Shown: positions 30,996 through 39,346 of the stretch, piece after piece
Layout of the letters: every line of letters starts with the position of its first letter
How positions within the stretch are numbered: the stretch's first letter is position 1
Assembly: GCF_000717055.1 (NCBI RefSeq)
Contig: NZ_JNXI01000007.1
Span: 62,001 to 126,000 of the forward strand
Source: Streptomyces iakyrus
GTDB taxonomy: Bacteria; Actinomycetota; Actinomycetes; Streptomycetales; Streptomycetaceae
Direction: 5' to 3'
DNA: 64,000 nt
The notes under the pieces: model-generated
Seen by the model: the letters and a program-made list of their open reading frames with translations, nothing else
Database searches by the model: none
Told to the model about the DNA's origin: nothing
Translations under genes and position numbers: made by a program

Positions 30996-31338
30996 GCCCG
31001 CCGACCTGGGCGCGGGGCCCGTGCCTGTCGAGGGCGTGCTTCCCGGGGACGGTCTCGGCGTCGCTGTGGTCGCCTCGTCGCGGAGACGCGGGCGCGAGGC
31101 GGGCCGCCGGACGGGAGCCCTGGCCCAGAGGGCGCGCAGGCCCCAGGGCCTCTGCTTCCGGCCGGCCCGCGGCACGGGCCACGGCCCCGCGCTCCCCGCG
31201 GGTCCAACAACGGCGACGCCCCATGACAGAGGCGTAACCGGCCTCCGTCCGGCCGGGGCGGCCCGGGCCGCCCGCGGGTGCGAGTAGCCCGGCCGACCGA
31301 CGATGGATGAACCCCTCGGGCACGGCTCCGCCGCCGGG

Positions 31339-31362
31339 CGGGCGCCGCCGGGCACGGCGTAG
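31339..31362. repeat. 24-bp direct repeat, copy 1
   Basis: Begins CGGGCGCCGCCGGG and ends CACGGCGTAG; identical to 31419-31442, 80 bp downstream. The preceding 20 bp of both copies share CNGCTCCGCCGC. Confidence 0.7.
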
Positions 31363-31418
31363 GCCCCCCGGCCACCCGACGGGGGAACCCGCCGGCCACA
31401 GCTCCGCCGCTGTACAAA

Positions 31419-31442
31419 CGGGCGCCGCCGGGCACGGCGTAG
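31419..31442. repeat. 24-bp direct repeat, copy 2
   Basis: Second copy of the segment at 31339-31362. The sequence between the copies contains no gene. Confidence 0.7.
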
Positions 31443-31477
31443 CCCTGGACGGCTCCACCGGGTGACCGCAGACGCGT

Positions 31478-31505
31478 CGGGACGGGTCCGGCCGGACCCG
31501 TCCCG
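31478..31505. terminator. 28-bp perfect palindrome
   Basis: Arms CGGGACGGGTCCGG and CCGGACCCGTCCCG with no spacer, followed by TCTTG. It could terminate rightward transcription from the oxidoreductase or leftward transcription from the dehydrogenase operon. Confidence 0.55.
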
Positions 31506-31713
31506 TCTTGCACGGAGCGGCATCCACCGGTACCCCCGAGCTACTCCGGGAGCCACACCGCCGTCGGCGGTGGGCTCACGCGCTCGCGCCCTGCCCGATC
31601 GCCGAGCACTCGACGCACCGGCCTCGAAGCCGGGCACCGCCGAAGGCCGCAGGTCCGGTCTCCCTGTCGGCCCGGCCGGTCATTTCCACGCGGTCGGCGG
31701 GTTCGGCCTTTCC

Positions 31714-31745
31714 GGGGGCGCGGGGAACTGCGCGACGGGCCACTG
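31714..31745. repeat. Segment resembling a dispersed Streptomyces intergenic repeat
   Basis: Contains GGCGCGGGGAACTGCGCGAC, a string I recognise as recurrent in intergenic DNA of many Streptomyces genomes. Its function is unknown to me, and the recurrence cannot be counted from this window alone. Confidence 0.45.
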
Positions 31746-31820
31746 ACGTCCCGCGCCCGCCCGCACACCAGAACCCCCGAGCTCCGAGGCGCCCCGTCCA
31801 AGCGGCGCAGCTATGGTGCG

Positions 31821-32927
31821 TCAGAACGTCAGGACCGGCTTGATCGTCTTGCCCGACCTCATGTCCTGGACCGCCCGGTCGATGTCCCCGAAGGGATACG
31901 TGCTGATCAGGCGGTGCAGCGGGAGGCGTCCGTCCTTCACCAGGCGGACCAGGGCCGGGATCATGGTCTGGGTCTCGCTGTCGCCGAGGGTGAGGCCGAC
32001 GATCCGCTTGCCGCCGAGGAGGCCGTTGACGTCCAGGGCGACCTCGGTGCCGAAGGGCGGGGCGCCGACGACGACCAGGGTGCCGCGCGCGGCCAGCGCG
32101 TCGACGCCCAGCCGGAGGACGCCGACGTCGCCCGTGGTCTCGACGATCCCGTCCGCGCCCTGCCCGCCGGTGATCTCGGCGAGGGCCGGGGCGAGATCCG
32201 TCCCGCTCGTGTCGACGGTGTGGGTCGCCCCCAGTTCCTCTGCGAGCGACAGGCGTTCGGCGACCCGGTCGACGGCGACGATCCTGGTGGCCGGGGTGAG
32301 GGCCGCCGCCATCACGGCCGACAGGCCGACCGCTCCGGCGCCCAGGACCACGACCGTGCCACCGGTCTCCGGCTTCAGGACGTTCCACACGGCGCCCACA
32401 CCGGTCTGCACGCCGCAGCCCAGCGGGGCGATCGACGCCGGCGGCACGTCCGGGTCGACCTTGACGAGGCTGCGCTCGTCGGCCAGGGCCAGTTCGGCGA
32501 AGGAGGACTGGCCGAAGAAGTGGCCGCCCAGGGCCTCGCCGCCCCGGCTGATGGTGCTGGTGCCGTCGGCCCGGCCACCGCCGATCAGGTTCAGCGGCAG
32601 CCAGGTCGCGCAGTACGCGGGGTGGCCGCCGCGGCAGTTGCGGCAGTGGCCGCAGGAGGTGAAGGAGAGCAGGACATGATCGCCCGGCGCGACGCCGGTG
32701 ACGGCGGAGCCGACGGCCTCGACGACGCCGGCCCCCTCGTGGCCCAGCACGCCGGGCAGCGGGAAGGGCAGTCCGCCGCTCGCCACCCCCAGGTCGGTGT
32801 GGCACAGGCCGGCGGCGGTCATGCGGACCAGCGCCTCGTGCGGGCCGGGTGCGTCGAGGACGACGTCGGAGAGGGTGAAGGGCGCGCCGCCGGACTCGAC
32901 GACCGCGGCACGGGTGGTGGTGGACAT
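31821..32927 (-). CDS. Zinc-dependent NAD(P) alcohol dehydrogenase (aryl-alcohol type)
   Basis: 368 aa MDR alcohol dehydrogenase. Catalytic zinc: C and H of AAGLCHTDLG and GHEGAGVVEAVG; structural zinc lobe CGHCRNCRGGHPAYC; Rossmann motif VVVLGAGAVGLSAVMAAAL. The pattern is close to aryl/benzyl-alcohol and NDMA-dependent dehydrogenases of class III type. It lies 22 bp downstream of the aldehyde dehydrogenase gene on the same strand, so the pair would oxidise an alcohol to an acid in two steps. Confidence 0.9.
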   Translation of the reverse strand: MSTTTRAAVVESGGAPFTLSDVVLDAPGPHEALVRMTAAGLCHTDLGVASGGLPFPLPGVLGHEGAGVVEAVGSAVTGVAPGDHVLLSFTSCGHCRNCRGGHPAYCATWLPLNLIGGGRADGTSTISRGGEALGGHFFGQSSFAELALADERSLVKVDPDVPPASIAPLGCGVQTGVGAVWNVLKPETGGTVVVLGAGAVGLSAVMAAALTPATRIVAVDRVAERLSLAEELGATHTVDTSGTDLAPALAEITGGQGADGIVETTGDVGVLRLGVDALAARGTLVVVGAPPFGTEVALDVNGLLGGKRIVGLTLGDSETQTMIPALVRLVKDGRLPLHRLISTYPFGDIDRAVQDMRSGKTIKPVLTF

Positions 32928-32949
32928 CGTGATGACTCCTGGACGGTTC

Positions 32950-34404
32950 TCAGTCGAGCGAGACGACGACGGACTTGACCTTGGTGTAACCGGCGAGGGC
33001 CTCAGGCCCGTATTCGCGGCCGTAGCCGGAGTCCTTCACTCCGCCGAAGGGCACCGCCGGGTCGAGCATCGCCCAGTCGTTGACCCAGACGATGCCGGCC
33101 TGGAGCCGGCCGGCGACGCGGTGCGCGCGGGCGACGTTGCCGGTCTGGACGCCCGAGGCCAGGCCGTAGGGCGTGGAGTTGGCGAGGGCGACGGCCTCGT
33201 CCTCGTCGTCGAAGGGCTGCACGGTGAGGACCGGGCCGAAGATCTCCTCCTGGACGACGCGGGAGTCGTTCGCCAGGTCGGCGATGACGGTGGGCTTGTA
33301 GTAGTAGCCGCCGTCGAGGTCGAGCCGTTCGCCGCCGCAGACGATGCGGGCGCCTTCCATGCGGGCCAGGGCGACGTACTCCTCGACCTTCTTCAGGTGC
33401 TTCTCGGCCGCCATCGGGCCGACGACCGTGGCCGGGTCGCGCGGGTCGCCGACCGGCACACCGGGCACGGCCTCGGCGAGGATGCCGAGCAGGGTGGGGT
33501 ACACCGAGCGGGCCACCAGCAGGCGCGGGCCGCCCATGCAGAACTGGCCGGTGTTGAAGACGAAGCCCTTGATGACCGCGCCGACCGCCTTCTCCAGGTC
33601 GGCGTCCTCGAACACGATGTGGGCGGCGTTGCCGCCGAGCTCCATGGTGACGGGCTTGAGCGCCTCGCCCGCGACGCTCGCCACGTGCCGGCCGATCGCG
33701 GTGGAGCCGGTGAAGGCGACCTTGTCGACGCCGCGGTGGCGCAGCAGCGCCTCGCCGGCCACCGGGCCGGTGCCGGTCACGACGTTGACCACGCCGTCGG
33801 GGACGCCCGCCTCCTGGAGCAGCCGGGCCATGTACAGGGCGCTGAGCGGCGTCTCGTCGGCGGGCTTGTGGACGACGGTGTTGCCGGCCGCGAGGGCGGG
33901 GGCGAGCTTGGAGCCGGCGAGGATCAGCGGGAAGTTGAACGGGGTGATCGCGGCGACCACGCCGAGGGGCTCGCGCCTGGTGTAGGCGAGGGCGTTCATG
34001 GGGGTCTCGCGCAGGGCGCCGTCCTGGCTCTGGGCGAGGTTCGCGAAGTACTCGTAGTCGTTGGCCGCGTTCGTCACGTCGACCGCGCCGCACAGCGTGA
34101 CCGGCTTGCCGACGTCGAGGCTTTCCAGTGCGGCGAGCTCCTCGGCGTTCTCCCGGATCAGCGCGGCGACGCGGTGCAGCACCCGGCCGCGCTCGCGGCC
34201 ACTCAGGCCGGACCAGGCACCGTCGTCGAAGGCCTCGCGGGCGGCGCGCGCGGCGGCGTCGACGTCGGCGGGGCCCGCCTCGGCGACGGTGGTGACGGTC
34301 GTGCCCCGGGACGGGTCGACCACCTCGGTGCGCGCTCCGTCGGCGGCCTCGCGCCATCGGCCCCCGATGAACAGCTGTCCGGGTGTGCTCTCGAAGGTGG
34401 TCAT
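32950..34404 (-). CDS. NAD-dependent aldehyde dehydrogenase
   Basis: 484 aa. Canonical motifs: FNFPLILAGSKLAPALAAGNTVV for cofactor, FTGSTAIGRHV, the general base in VTMELGGNAAHIVF, and the catalytic cysteine in NTGQFCMGGPR. It fits the betaine-aldehyde/phenylacetaldehyde dehydrogenase group. ATG 34404 is chosen because GAGGAG precedes it (the GTG 34410 start is also in frame). It heads a two-gene operon with the alcohol dehydrogenase and diverges from a MarR gene, with two palindromes between them. Confidence 0.92.
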   Translation of the reverse strand: MTTFESTPGQLFIGGRWREAADGARTEVVDPSRGTTVTTVAEAGPADVDAAARAAREAFDDGAWSGLSGRERGRVLHRVAALIRENAEELAALESLDVGKPVTLCGAVDVTNAANDYEYFANLAQSQDGALRETPMNALAYTRREPLGVVAAITPFNFPLILAGSKLAPALAAGNTVVHKPADETPLSALYMARLLQEAGVPDGVVNVVTGTGPVAGEALLRHRGVDKVAFTGSTAIGRHVASVAGEALKPVTMELGGNAAHIVFEDADLEKAVGAVIKGFVFNTGQFCMGGPRLLVARSVYPTLLGILAEAVPGVPVGDPRDPATVVGPMAAEKHLKKVEEYVALARMEGARIVCGGERLDLDGGYYYKPTVIADLANDSRVVQEEIFGPVLTVQPFDDEDEAVALANSTPYGLASGVQTGNVARAHRVAGRLQAGIVWVNDWAMLDPAVPFGGVKDSGYGREYGPEALAGYTKVKSVVVSLD

Positions 34405-34449
34405 CACCACTCCTCAGCGTCGTCGCCAAGATTTCCAAGTTTTCAACAA

Positions 34450-34462
34450 ACAGGATTCCTGT
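34450..34462. promoter_or_regulatory. MarR operator candidate 1 (ACAGGATTCCTGT)
   Basis: Perfect palindrome with 6-bp arms and a central T, 46 bp upstream of the aldehyde dehydrogenase start. Its centre is 34 bp, about three helical turns, from a related second site. Confidence 0.75.
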
Positions 34463-34482
34463 CTGTGCGCAGTCTCTTTACG

Positions 34483-34497
34483 GACAGGTTTCCTGTC
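34483..34497. promoter_or_regulatory. MarR operator candidate 2 (GACAGGTTTCCTGTC)
   Basis: Palindrome with 6-bp arms and TTT centre, sharing ACAGG/CCTGT with site 1. It ends 19 bp before the MarR start codon, suited to autorepression. Confidence 0.75.
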
Positions 34498-34516
34498 AAT
34501 GGTCTAGCCTGCTCCC

Positions 34517-34954
34517 ATGCTCGACACACAGGTGACCAAGGCACCCCCTTCCCTGCTCTACATGGTCAAGCAGGTGGAGCTCGTCGTGCGCTCCCACCTG
34601 GACGAGCTGGTCAGACCTTCCGGGATCACCGCTCTCCAGTACACCGCGCTGACCGTGCTGGAGCGGCACGACGGACTCTCCGCGGCCCAGCTGGCACGCG
34701 ACTCCTTCGTCACCGCACAGTCCATCGCTGACCTGGTCCGCTCCCTCCAGGGGCGCGGGCTGGTGCGTCGCGAGCGCAACCCCCGCAACCGCCGGGAGCT
34801 GCTCATCCTCCTCACCGACGCCGGCCGCGAGCTGCTCGCCCGGCACGCCGGACCCGTCCGGGAGCTGGAGGAGCGGATGGTGCGCGACCTCACGGCGCAC
34901 CAGACGGAGCAGTTCCGCCAGGCGCTCACCCGGGCCTGGCACGCCCTGTCGTAG
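34517..34954 (+). CDS. MarR-family transcriptional regulator
   Basis: 145 aa winged-helix regulator: ITALQYTALTVLERHDGLSAAQLARDSFVTAQSIADLVRSLQGRGLVRRERNPRNRRELLILLTDAG in outline covers the recognition helix and wing. Two palindromes in the divergent promoter imply that it represses both itself and the aldehyde/alcohol dehydrogenase operon. Ligands of such regulators are often the aromatic substrates. Confidence 0.92.
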   Translation: MLDTQVTKAPPSLLYMVKQVELVVRSHLDELVRPSGITALQYTALTVLERHDGLSAAQLARDSFVTAQSIADLVRSLQGRGLVRRERNPRNRRELLILLTDAGRELLARHAGPVRELEERMVRDLTAHQTEQFRQALTRAWHALS

Positions 34955-35144
34955 CGGAGCGCACCCCCCGCGGCGCCCCCCGCGCACGCCCCGGCGTGAA
35001 CCTCGGCCAACTCGGCCGGAATTCAAAGACATATGTCAATCGAACATGCTCAAATTCACTCGTTGGAGGGTAACTTGCAGGGCGGGGAGCGGTGTTGAGC
35101 CGTGGCCCCTCCCACGCACGGAGCAGGCTGGAGGCGATCTCGTC

Positions 35145-35522
35145 GTGCGGCAGGAACCTGCACCGCTCACCCGGCATCTGCGCGTCCGCCAGGAACGTGG
35201 GCACACGGTGCTGGAGTTCCTCGGCGAGATCGACCTCGCCGCGGCCGCGGAGATCGCACCGCACCTGGACCGGGAGACGGACCGCCCCGCCGCCCGCGTC
35301 GTGATCGACCTCACCGGGATCGACTTCTTCGACTGCTCCGGACTGCGGCTGCTGTACCGGGCCCGCAGCAGGGTGCTGGAACGGCGGGGACAGGTGCTGC
35401 TCGTCTGCGCGCACCCGCTCACGCTGCGCGTCCTGCGGATCACCGGCCTGTCCCGGATCCTGCCCCCGCAGCCGACGCTGGACGCCGCGCTGGAACAGCC
35501 GGAGCCGACCTCCCGACCGTGA
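35145..35522 (+). CDS. STAS-domain anti-anti-sigma factor
   Basis: 125 aa (from GTG 35145; the frame opens earlier with an ATG at 35046 but without ribosome site). STAS fold: HTVLEFLGEIDLAAAAEIAPHL, then VVIDLTGIDFFDCSGLRLLYRARSR. The serine of DCSGL is the site phosphorylated by RsbW-type kinases and dephosphorylated by PP2C phosphatases. It resembles SpoIIAA/BldG-like antagonists. GGAGG lies 10 bases before the GTG. No kinase or sigma factor is adjacent, so the partner is elsewhere. Confidence 0.82.
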   Translation: MRQEPAPLTRHLRVRQERGHTVLEFLGEIDLAAAAEIAPHLDRETDRPAARVVIDLTGIDFFDCSGLRLLYRARSRVLERRGQVLLVCAHPLTLRVLRITGLSRILPPQPTLDAALEQPEPTSRP

Positions 35523-35627
35523 CGGGTGTGCGCCCCACGTGCTTCCGCCGGAGTCGTTCCCTCTTCAACTCGGCGGTCTGGCGCGGGACGTGGCGGGCAT
35601 CCGGACAGTAGGAAGGAGGGCCGTCGT

Positions 35628-36290
35628 ATGACGACTCCCGTCAAGCGCCTCCCCAGGCGCATGCCCGGCTGGGCGAAGGTGGTGGCCGCGCTCGTGCTGG
35701 TGCTGGTGGTGTTCTTCGCCGGGCTCCGGCTGAGCGTGATCCCGGGCCTGAAGGACCTGTTCGGCACCGAGACGCACGACCGGTCCGGTCCCGCGCTGCT
35801 GAAATCCATCCAGGACATCAGCCGTTACGACGCCGCCTCCGGCAACTTCCAGGTCGTCGTCGACCTGGAGAAGGACGCCAAGCTGCTGCCCGACGCCATC
35901 CGCGGCACCCGCACGCTGTACGTCGGCGCGGGCACCGTCGACGCCTATGTCGACCTCGGCAAGATCGGCGAGAACGACGTGAAGGTCAACGGCGACCGCA
36001 CGTCCGCCACGCTGCGGCTGCCCCACGCACAGCTGGGCAAGCCCGCCCTCGACCCCGACCGCTCCTACGCGGTCTCCAAGCAGCGCGGTCTCTTCGACCG
36101 GCTCGGGGACCTCTTCTCGGACAACCCCAACGGCGAACAGGCCGTGCAGAAGCTCGCGGTGCGGCACATCGGCGAGGCGGCGAAGGAGAGCGAGCTGACC
36201 GCACGCGCCGAGTCCAACACCACCGGCATGCTCGAAGGCCTGCTGCGCTCCCTGGGCTTCAAGGAGGTGCGCGTCTCGTACGGGAGCTGA
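35628..36290 (+). CDS. DUF4230 membrane-anchored protein
   Basis: 220 aa. A basic N-terminus (VKRLPRRMPGW) precedes a single helix (VVAALVLVLVVFFAGLRLSVI), followed by an extracytoplasmic DUF4230 domain (about 50-215; SGPALLKSIQDISRYDAASGNFQVVVDLE in outline). The start at 35628 has AAGGAGG at 8 bases; the frame is open from 35526. Function is unknown. Confidence 0.85.
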   Translation: MTTPVKRLPRRMPGWAKVVAALVLVLVVFFAGLRLSVIPGLKDLFGTETHDRSGPALLKSIQDISRYDAASGNFQVVVDLEKDAKLLPDAIRGTRTLYVGAGTVDAYVDLGKIGENDVKVNGDRTSATLRLPHAQLGKPALDPDRSYAVSKQRGLFDRLGDLFSDNPNGEQAVQKLAVRHIGEAAKESELTARAESNTTGMLEGLLRSLGFKEVRVSYGS

Positions 36291-36489
36291 CCGGCTTCCG
36301 TACGCGACGTGATCCCGCCGGGAGTGCTCCGGCCGAATGCGGGAAACGGAGGGTGGGAGCGATCCCCGGCCACGGCCCCCCGGCGATGTCACCGGAGGCC
36401 GTGGCCGGGAACGCACCTTCCACGGCATCGTCGGCCCGACCGGGGGTAACCGCCGTGTCACGCAGGGAAGTTCAAGACTGGAGGACCGA

Positions 36490-37035
36490 ATGGCCAGTGC
36501 AGCCTCACGTCCCCGGACCGCCGGGTCCGGGAGCGAGCGACGCCCGCTCCCGCTGCCCCTCCGGCTGCTGGCGATGGTGTGCGCGTTCACGTTCATGGTC
36601 GCCTTCGCGGTGGTGCTGGCCCGGCTGACCCTGCAGCCCTCGCCCGCCTCGGAGGCGCTGACCCACAGCAACCTGACGCCGGGCAGCTCCCTGAAGGCCT
36701 ATCTCGACCAGCCCGAACTGCGCGACGCCGTCAAGCAGATCGGCGGCAACATCCTGCTGGGCGTTCCCTTCGGCGTCCTCGTGCCGGTGGTCGCCCCGCG
36801 CACCCGGGGCATCCTGCGCGTGCTGCTCCTGACCGCGACCGTGATGCTCCTGGTGGAATTCGCCCAGGGCGCGCTGGTCACCGGCCGCGCCTTCGACATC
36901 GACGACGTGATCCTCAACACGACGGGCGCGCTCATCGGTTACCTGCTCCTGGGCCGCCGCCTCAGCAGGGCCGTCCACGCGCGCAGGCCCCGCCGGGGCC
37001 GGGCAGGAGAGAAGTCACCGGCCGGCAAGGCCTAG
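36490..37035 (+). CDS. VanZ-like membrane protein
   Basis: 181 aa with four or five hydrophobic segments and the VanZ core: NILLGVPFGVLVPVV, then LLVEFAQGALVTGRAFDIDDVILNTTGALIGYLLL in outline. This E-x-x-Q and D-x-x-D-x-x-x-N pattern defines the family, including the teicoplanin-resistance protein VanZ, though most members have no proven role. GGAGG precedes the ATG by 6 bases. Confidence 0.88.
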   Translation: MASAASRPRTAGSGSERRPLPLPLRLLAMVCAFTFMVAFAVVLARLTLQPSPASEALTHSNLTPGSSLKAYLDQPELRDAVKQIGGNILLGVPFGVLVPVVAPRTRGILRVLLLTATVMLLVEFAQGALVTGRAFDIDDVILNTTGALIGYLLLGRRLSRAVHARRPRRGRAGEKSPAGKA

Positions 37036-37056
37036 CCCGCATCCACGCCGCACGGC

Positions 37057-37293
37057 CTAGTGCACGGTCCAGGTGAACTTGTCTCCGCCCACCCACCGGA
37101 CCACGTCCGGGTCGTCCATGTCGTGCACGGTGATGCCGAACGCGGCCGCGGCCGCCAGCACGTCGGTGACGGCCCGGGCCTCTCCGACCACCTGGCCGTC
37201 GATCTGCACGATCCGGAACGGCGGTGTGCCGGGTTGCACCCCGAGCACCAGGATCCGCGGGTGGGATATGTACGGGCTCGCGCTTTCGGTCAT
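37057..37293 (-). CDS. Conserved-type hypothetical protein, 78 aa
   Basis: Starts MTESASPYISHPRILVLG and contains PFRIVQIDGQVVGEARAVTDVLAAAAAFGITVHDMDDPDVVRWVGG in outline, a compact alpha/beta sequence with a regular hydrophobic pattern. I do not recognise a named family. The frame is open to 37353, but the ATG at 37293 fits better. It lies between the VanZ and SDR genes; the SDR stop is 38 bp upstream on the same strand. Confidence 0.7.
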   Translation of the reverse strand: MTESASPYISHPRILVLGVQPGTPPFRIVQIDGQVVGEARAVTDVLAAAAAFGITVHDMDDPDVVRWVGGDKFTWTVH

Positions 37294-37330
37294 GCATCGA
37301 GCGTAGAACGCAACCGGCGGCGGCGCGGGT

Positions 37331-38143
37331 TCAGGGACGGCGCCAGTCGTCACCGGTGAGGTGGGAACCGGCCTGCGGACCCATCCGGAGCATGCCGCCG
37401 TCGACGCTCCAGGACGCGCCGGTGACGTACGAGGCGTCCGGGCCGGCGAGGAAGGCGACGACGGCGGCGACCTCGCGGGCGTCTCCGGGCCGGCCGAGCG
37501 GGATGCCCGGGCGGCTCTCGGTGTGCGGGTCGGTGTCCTCCTGGCCGGTCATGGGCGTGGCGATCTCGCCCGGGGCGACGGCGTTGACGGTGATGTGGTG
37601 CTCGGCCAGTTCAAGCGCCATGACCTGGGTGAGCAGCCCGAGACCGCCCTTGGCGGCGCAGTAGGGGGCGGCGCCCACCCGCGGCTGGTGCTCGTGCACG
37701 GACGTGACGTTGATGATCCGGCCGCCCTCACCGTGGTCGATCATGTGCCGGGCCGCCTTCTGCCCGCACAGGAACGGCCCGACGAGATCGACGTCCAGGA
37801 CCTCGCGCACGTCGGACAGCTCCAGGTCAAGGTAGGGCGTCATGGTGCCGGTCCCGGCGTTGTTGACCAGCACGTCGATGCGGCCGAGCCGCTCGCACAG
37901 GTCGTCGACGGTGTCGGCGGCGTCGGGCAGCCGGGTGAGGTCCATCCGGGCGACCTCGGCCCGCTGCCCGTGGGCACGCACCTCGTCGGCCGTCTCCTCG
38001 GCGCCCTTGCGGTCGCTGTGATAGGTGATGCCGACGTCCATCCCCGCCCGCGCCAGGTGGACGGCGGTGGCGCGGCCGATGCCGGAATCGGCGCCGGTGA
38101 TCACGGCGACCTTGCTGGGGGACGCGCTGGTGGCGGCGGACAT
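37331..38143 (-). CDS. Short-chain dehydrogenase/reductase (SDR)
   Basis: 270 aa classical SDR: cofactor motif TGADSGIGRATA, NNAG at about 91, catalytic Ser in INVTSVHEHQ and Y-x3-K in YCAAKGG, and a C-terminal YVTGASWSVDGGM. Probably NADPH-dependent and similar to the YhdF/glucose-dehydrogenase-like group. GAGGAGG precedes ATG 38143; the longer upstream frame is not coding. It diverges from the PHP gene. Confidence 0.92.
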   Translation of the reverse strand: MSAATSASPSKVAVITGADSGIGRATAVHLARAGMDVGITYHSDRKGAEETADEVRAHGQRAEVARMDLTRLPDAADTVDDLCERLGRIDVLVNNAGTGTMTPYLDLELSDVREVLDVDLVGPFLCGQKAARHMIDHGEGGRIINVTSVHEHQPRVGAAPYCAAKGGLGLLTQVMALELAEHHITVNAVAPGEIATPMTGQEDTDPHTESRPGIPLGRPGDAREVAAVVAFLAGPDASYVTGASWSVDGGMLRMGPQAGSHLTGDDWRRP

Positions 38144-38266
38144 GACGAGCCTCCTCGTCGGCGGGGCCGGGACGAGGCATCGCAGTACCCGGGGGGACAC
38201 CGGGCAAACCGTCCGCCCGTCGTGCGCCCTGCGGGGCGCTGGGGAACCCTTGAGGTGGAGGTGGCG

Positions 38267-39307
38267 ATGGACCCCGTCGAGGCACTGGACCGGATCGCCT
38301 TCCTGCTGGAGCGGTCCCTGGCACCGACCTACCGCGTGCGCGCCTTCCGTACGGCGGCCCGGGTCCTGAAGGACCTGGGCGGGGACGAGGTGCGCCGGCG
38401 GGCGGCGGACGGCTCGCTGGAGAAACTCAAGGGGGTCGGCCCGAAGACCGCGCAGGTGGTGCGGGAGGCGCTGGCCGGCCAGGTGCCCGGCTATCTGGCG
38501 AAGCTGGAGGGCGAGGCACACGAGCAGCCGGCGGCGCGGGGCGGGGAGGAGCTGCGGGCGCTGCTGCGCGGGGACTGCCATCTGCACTCCGACTGGTCGG
38601 ACGGGGGCAGCCCGATCGAGGAGATGGGCCGGGCCGCCGCGGACCTGGGCCACGAGTGGGCGGCGCTGACCGATCACTCGCCGCGGCTGACGGTCGCCCG
38701 GGGGCTGTCGCCGGAGCGGCTGCGGGAGCAGCTGGACGTGGTGGCGGAGCTGAACGAGACCTGGGCGCCGTTCCGGCTGCTGACCGGCATCGAGTGCGAC
38801 ATCCACGAGAACGGCACGCTCGACCAGGAGCCCGAGCTGCTCGACCGGCTCGACGTGGTGGTGGTGTCGGTGCACTCCAAGCTGCGCATGGACGCCCGGT
38901 CGATGACCCGCCGGATGGTGGCAGCCGTCCGCGATCCGCACTCGGACGTGCTCGGGCACTGCACGGGACGGCTGGTGACCGGGCGCGGGAGGCCGGAGTC
39001 GGAGTTCGACGCGGACGAGGTGTTCGCGGCCCTGGCCGAGACCGGCACGGCCCTGGAGATCAACAGCAGGCCGGAGCGGCTGGACCCGCCCAGGCGGCTG
39101 CTGCGCCGCGCCGTGGACGCGGGGGTGCTGTTCTCCGTCGACACCGACGCGCACGCGCCCGGGCAGCTGGACTGGCAGATCAACGGGTGCGCGCGGGCCG
39201 AGGAGTGCGGGGTGCCGCCGGAGCGGGTGGTGACCACGTGGTCCCTCGACGAACTGCTGGCCTGGACCCGTGAGCGGCGGCTCCCGTCCGGCGTGGCGGG
39301 CGGCTGA
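38267..39307 (+). CDS. PolX-like HhH plus PHP phosphoesterase without polymerase core
   Basis: 346 aa. The N-terminus (1-75) has helix-hairpin-helix features of the DNA polymerase X family (YRVRAFRTAARVLKDL, LKGVGPKTAQVVREAL). The rest is a PHP phosphoesterase: DCHLHSDWSDG, LTDHSPRL, GIECDIHENG, DTDAHAPGQL, giving the metal-ligand set. The nucleotidyl-transferase palm of full PolX (about 570 aa) is missing. A role in DNA repair is inferred. GGAGG precedes the ATG by 5 bases. Confidence 0.88.
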   Translation: MDPVEALDRIAFLLERSLAPTYRVRAFRTAARVLKDLGGDEVRRRAADGSLEKLKGVGPKTAQVVREALAGQVPGYLAKLEGEAHEQPAARGGEELRALLRGDCHLHSDWSDGGSPIEEMGRAAADLGHEWAALTDHSPRLTVARGLSPERLREQLDVVAELNETWAPFRLLTGIECDIHENGTLDQEPELLDRLDVVVVSVHSKLRMDARSMTRRMVAAVRDPHSDVLGHCTGRLVTGRGRPESEFDADEVFAALAETGTALEINSRPERLDPPRRLLRRAVDAGVLFSVDTDAHAPGQLDWQINGCARAEECGVPPERVVTTWSLDELLAWTRERRLPSGVAGG

Positions 39308-39346
39308 CGTGGTACCCGCGCGACCTCGGAGGAAGGGACTGCACTT

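Larger units (their letters stand above)
30996..31820. other. 825-bp gene-free region with palindromes and repeats
   Basis: Several long open frames exist on both strands, but none has a ribosome site together with family-like sequence; they reflect extreme GC content. Visible structure: two direct copies of a 24-bp segment, a 28-bp perfect palindrome, a second small palindrome (31557-31571) and a segment matching a dispersed Streptomyces intergenic repeat. These are listed separately where informative. Confidence 0.6.

Noticed and set aside
31021..31287. 88-codon Arg/Ala-rich frame after the quinone oxidoreductase
   Set aside because: Composition is that of random high-GC DNA and it overlaps equally long frames on the other strand.
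31339..31442. CRISPR-like array
   Set aside because: Only two repeat copies 80 bp apart, with no spacer series and no cas genes.
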